Assembly (NCBI RefSeq): GCF_000333455.1
Contig: NZ_BADD01000050.1
Location: 1 to 32,737, forward strand
Direction: 5' to 3'
DNA length: 32,737 bases
DNA from: Rhodopseudomonas sp. B29
GTDB taxonomy: Bacteria > Pseudomonadota > Alphaproteobacteria > Rhizobiales > Xanthobacteraceae
A program made the translations under genes and the position numbers. Every line of letters begins with the position of its first letter. Positions within the stretch are counted from its first letter, which is position 1. The notes below the pieces were generated by a model. It had not been told where the DNA came from and made no database searches. It was given only the letters and a program-made list of their open reading frames with translations. Positions 30,008 through 32,737 of the stretch are shown piece after piece.

Positions 30008-32737
30008 TCAATGAAAATCCCGCGACGGCGGCAGGATGCGGACGTCGCGGGGGTGGCGATGACGCTGGGCGGGGGTGTCGGGCGTGTCGCGGCGGTCGCC
30101 GTTGAGGGCTTCGTAGTTGCGTTTTTCGGAGGTGAGTTGCTCGTAGAGGTCGGTGCCATCGGGCAGCGCGGGGCGGACCAGGCCTTCGGCGAGACGGCCC
30201 ATCTCATGGCTGCGGTCGATCAGACGCTCGGCGACGAGATGCACCACGCCTTCCGGGCTCGCCTGGACCTTGCCCTCGACCAGCACCAGCCGCGCGCCCA
30301 TCACTTCCTTGCGGAATTTCTCCATCACCGCCGGCCACACCACGATGTTGGCGATGCCGGTCTCGTCCTCGATGGTCATGAAGATCACGCCATTGGCGCT
30401 GCCCGGCCGCTGCCGCACCAGCACCACGCCGGCGCAGCGCATCCAGCGGCCGTTGGCACGCTGCTTGGACTGCGAGACGTCGCGGCACGTCACGACCCGC
30501 TCGGCCGCGAACAGCGCGCGCAGAAATTCCATCGGGTGGCCCTTCAGCGACAGCCGCACCGTCTGATAATCGGCAACGACGTGCTCGGCCATCGGCATCA
30601 AAGGCAGCGGCGCGGCGCGCTCGTCCTCCTGCTCGCGCGCGCTGGCGGCTTCGAACAGCGGCAGCGGAACGTCGTCGGGCAGCCGCCGCACCGCCCACAG
30701 CGCCGCGCGGCGGTCGAGCCCGAGCGAGCGGAACGCATCGGCATCGGCGAGTAGAATGAGCGCGCGCTTCGGCAGCGCGGTGATGCGGGCGAACTGCTCG
30801 AGCGAACTGAACGGCCCCCTCGCCCGCGCCGCGACGATGCGCGCAGCCCAGTCGTCGCTCGGCGCTTCGCCGGCCTCGCGCCGCACCCGCTCCTCGTCCG
30901 GATCGGCCCAGCGGAAGCCGTCGATCATGCGAAAGCCGAGCCGCACTGCGTGATACTTGCCGGTTGGTTGTTCGAGCGTGCACTGGCCTTCGCTGAACGA
31001 TACGTCCACCGGCCGCACCTCGACCTTGTTGGCCCGTGCATCGCCGACGATCTGCGCCGGCGCGTAGAAGCCCATCGGCTGCGAGTTGAGCAGCGCGCAG
31101 CAGAACGCATCGGGATGAACGTGTTTGAGCCATGACGACGCATAGACAAGCTGCGCGAAGCTCGCGGCGTGGCTTTCGGGAAAGCCGTAGGACCCAAAAC
31201 CCTTGATCTGCTCGAAGCAGTTCTGCGCGAACACGCGCTCGTAGCCGCGCGCCACCATGTTCTCGACCATCATGGCTTCGAACTTGCCGATGGTGCCGAC
31301 ATTGCGGAACGTCGCCATGGCACGGCGCAGGCCGTTGGCCTGTTCGGGCGTGAACTTCGCCGCCTCGATGGCAATGCGCATCGCCTGCTCCTGAAACAGC
31401 GGCACGCCGAGCGTCTTGTGCAGCACGCGGCGCAGCTCGTCCTTGTCGCCGTGCTGCGGCGACGGCGACGGATAGGAGACGTCTTCCTGCTTGTTACGCC
31501 GGCGCAAGTAAGGATGCACCATGTCGCCCTGGATCGGGCCGGGCCGCACGATCGCGACCTCGATGACGAGATCGTAGAACCGTCGCGGCTTCAGCCGCGG
31601 CAGCATGTTCATCTGCGCGCGGCTCTCGACCTGGAACACGCCGAGCGACTCGCCGCGGCACAGCATGTCGTAAACTTCCGGTACCTCGCGCGGCAGGCTG
31701 GCGAGCGTCCAGCGTTCGCGCTTGTGGGCGTCGATCAGGTCGAAGCATTTGCGGATGCAGGTCAGCATGCCGAGCGCCAGCACGTCGACCTTCATCATCT
31801 TCAACGCGTCGATATCGTCCTTGTCCCACTCGATGAAGGTGCGGTCCGCCATCGCGGCGTTGCCGACCGGCACGTAGCTGTCGAGCCGGTCCTGGGTCAA
31901 CACGTAGCCGCCGACATGCTGCGACAGATGCCGGGGAAATTCGATCAGCTCGGTGGCGAGCTCGACCGCCAGCGCGATCATCGGATTCGCCGGATCAAGC
32001 CCGGCCTGCTTGACCTGCATGTCGTTGAGGCCCTTGCCCCAGCTGCCCCAGACGGTGTCGGCGAGCGCCGCGGTGACGTCCTCGGTCAGCCCCAGCGCCT
32101 TGCCGACGTCGCGGATCGCCGAGCGCGGCCGATAGTGGATGACGGTGGCGACGATCGCGGCGCGGTGGCGGCCGTAGCGGCGATAGACATATTGCATCAC
32201 CTCCTCGCGCCTTATGTGCTCGAAATCGACGTCGATATCCGGCGGCTCCAGCCGCTCCTTGGAGATGAAGCGCTCGAACAGCAGATCGACCTCGGTCGGG
32301 TTCACCGCGGTGACGCCGAGCACGTAGCAGACCGCCGAATTCGCCGCCGAGCCGCGACCCTGGCACAGGATGTTCTGCGAGCGAGCGAACTGCACGATGT
32401 CGTGCACGGTGAGGAAGTAATGCGCGTAACGCAGCTTGCGGATCAGCCGCAGCTCCTTGTGCAGCACCTTCTTGGTGCGCGGCGGGATCCGCACCGGGAA
32501 GTATTTGTGCGCGCCGGCCCAGGTCAGATCCTCGAGATGGCGCTGCGCCGTCTTGCCGGGCGGCACCGGCTCGTCGGGATATTGATATTTGAGCTGATCG
32601 AGTGAGAAATCGATTTGCTCGGCGAAGCGTAGTGTTTCGGCGATGGCGTCGGGATCATGACGGAACAGCCGTGCCATTTCGACTGGCGGGCTTGAGATGC
32701 CGCTCAGCATTGCTTCCAGCCGACGGCCGATCTATCG
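30008..32737 (-). CDS. dnaE2: Error-prone DNA polymerase DnaE2 (N-terminal part outside window; disrupted near the edge)
   Basis: C-terminal 900 or so residues of the alternative replicative-type polymerase that works with ImuA/ImuB in SOS mutagenesis. The frame is open from 32710 to the stop at 30008 and carries the polymerase motifs GRGSAANSAVCYVLG, PPDIDVDFEH (catalytic Asp pair D160/D162 counted from 32710), AIVRPGPIQGDMVHPYLRRR, FPESHAASFA, an OB domain (about 752-830) and the family C-terminus DVRILPPSRDFH. The PHP domain would lie beyond the window. ATG 32710 is not a real start: upstream bases still read GRRLEA in frame. A TAG at 32734-32732 interrupts that frame, and 32711-32691 encodes the family NAERHLK only in the -1 frame. 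So either there are sequence errors at the edge, or the gene is a pseudogene. Confidence 0.88.

Noticed and set aside
31169-32605. 478-codon plus-strand open frame
   Set aside because: Antisense to dnaE2 with no recognisable motif.
1-32737. tRNA, rRNA, CRISPR arrays, transposases or integrases
   Set aside because: None was recognised: no regularly spaced repeats, no cloverleaf-like segments noticed by eye and no transposase motifs. A dedicated tRNA or CRISPR search was not possible.

Overview
The window is high-GC DNA (about 65% in the flanks) from an alphaproteobacterium of the Bradyrhizobium/Rhodopseudomonas group (Nitrobacteraceae). The assignment rests on the DnaE2 sequence style, the family-type palindromic repeat near 11.7 kb, the DIC-uptake genes expected of an autotroph, and the mix of aromatic catabolism, P450 and HWE-kinase genes. 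It is inference from sequence; no database was searched.

Layout. 1-4.0 kb: an HME-RND metal efflux pair (adaptor, then a permease cut by the window edge). 4.25-6.57 kb: a two-gene operon, intradiol dioxygenase then a class III CoA-transferase-like protein. 6.57-7.6 kb: a gene-free kilobase, first GC-rich with nested inverted repeats, then abruptly AT-richer. 7.6-11.25 kb: a compact four-gene minus-strand operon of unknown function with clearly lower GC (40-48% in sampled lines), encoding a tail-anchored protein, a polytopic protein, a 62-aa membrane peptide and a LysM plus degenerate LytM/M23 protein. The first two share a KYDLL...PNRR-transmembrane motif. A family-type palindromic repeat lies on the other side. 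11.8-12.7 kb: two small membrane proteins. 12.87-14.84 kb: a GAF-GAF HWE histidine kinase overlapping a single-domain response regulator.

14.9-18.3 kb: a cytochrome P450, a LuxR-type regulator upstream of it on the same strand, and a divergent orphan branched-chain-amino-acid-type periplasmic binding protein. The same 20-bp palindrome, TGTCCC-N8-GGGACA, lies upstream of the P450 and upstream of the binding-protein gene. In each case it is centred about 42-44 bp before the transcription start predicted from a -10-like hexamer. This looks like a small LuxR regulon.

18.4-23.4 kb: dabB-dabA (inorganic carbon uptake) with a divergent LysR regulator. 23.6-28.97 kb: iron acquisition. A Sel1-repeat protein, a TonB-dependent siderophore receptor and a PiuC-type Fe(II)/2OG hydroxylase are translationally packed, followed by a small membrane protein. 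A divergent acidic/His-rich hypothetical protein lies upstream and an AraC regulator lies downstream. 30.0-32.7 kb: dnaE2 (error-prone polymerase). Its last ~50 bases before the window edge contain an in-frame stop and apparent compensating frameshifts.

The best candidates for something undescribed are the low-GC envelope operon (7.6-11.25 kb) and the LuxR/P450/binding-protein regulon (14.9-18.3 kb).
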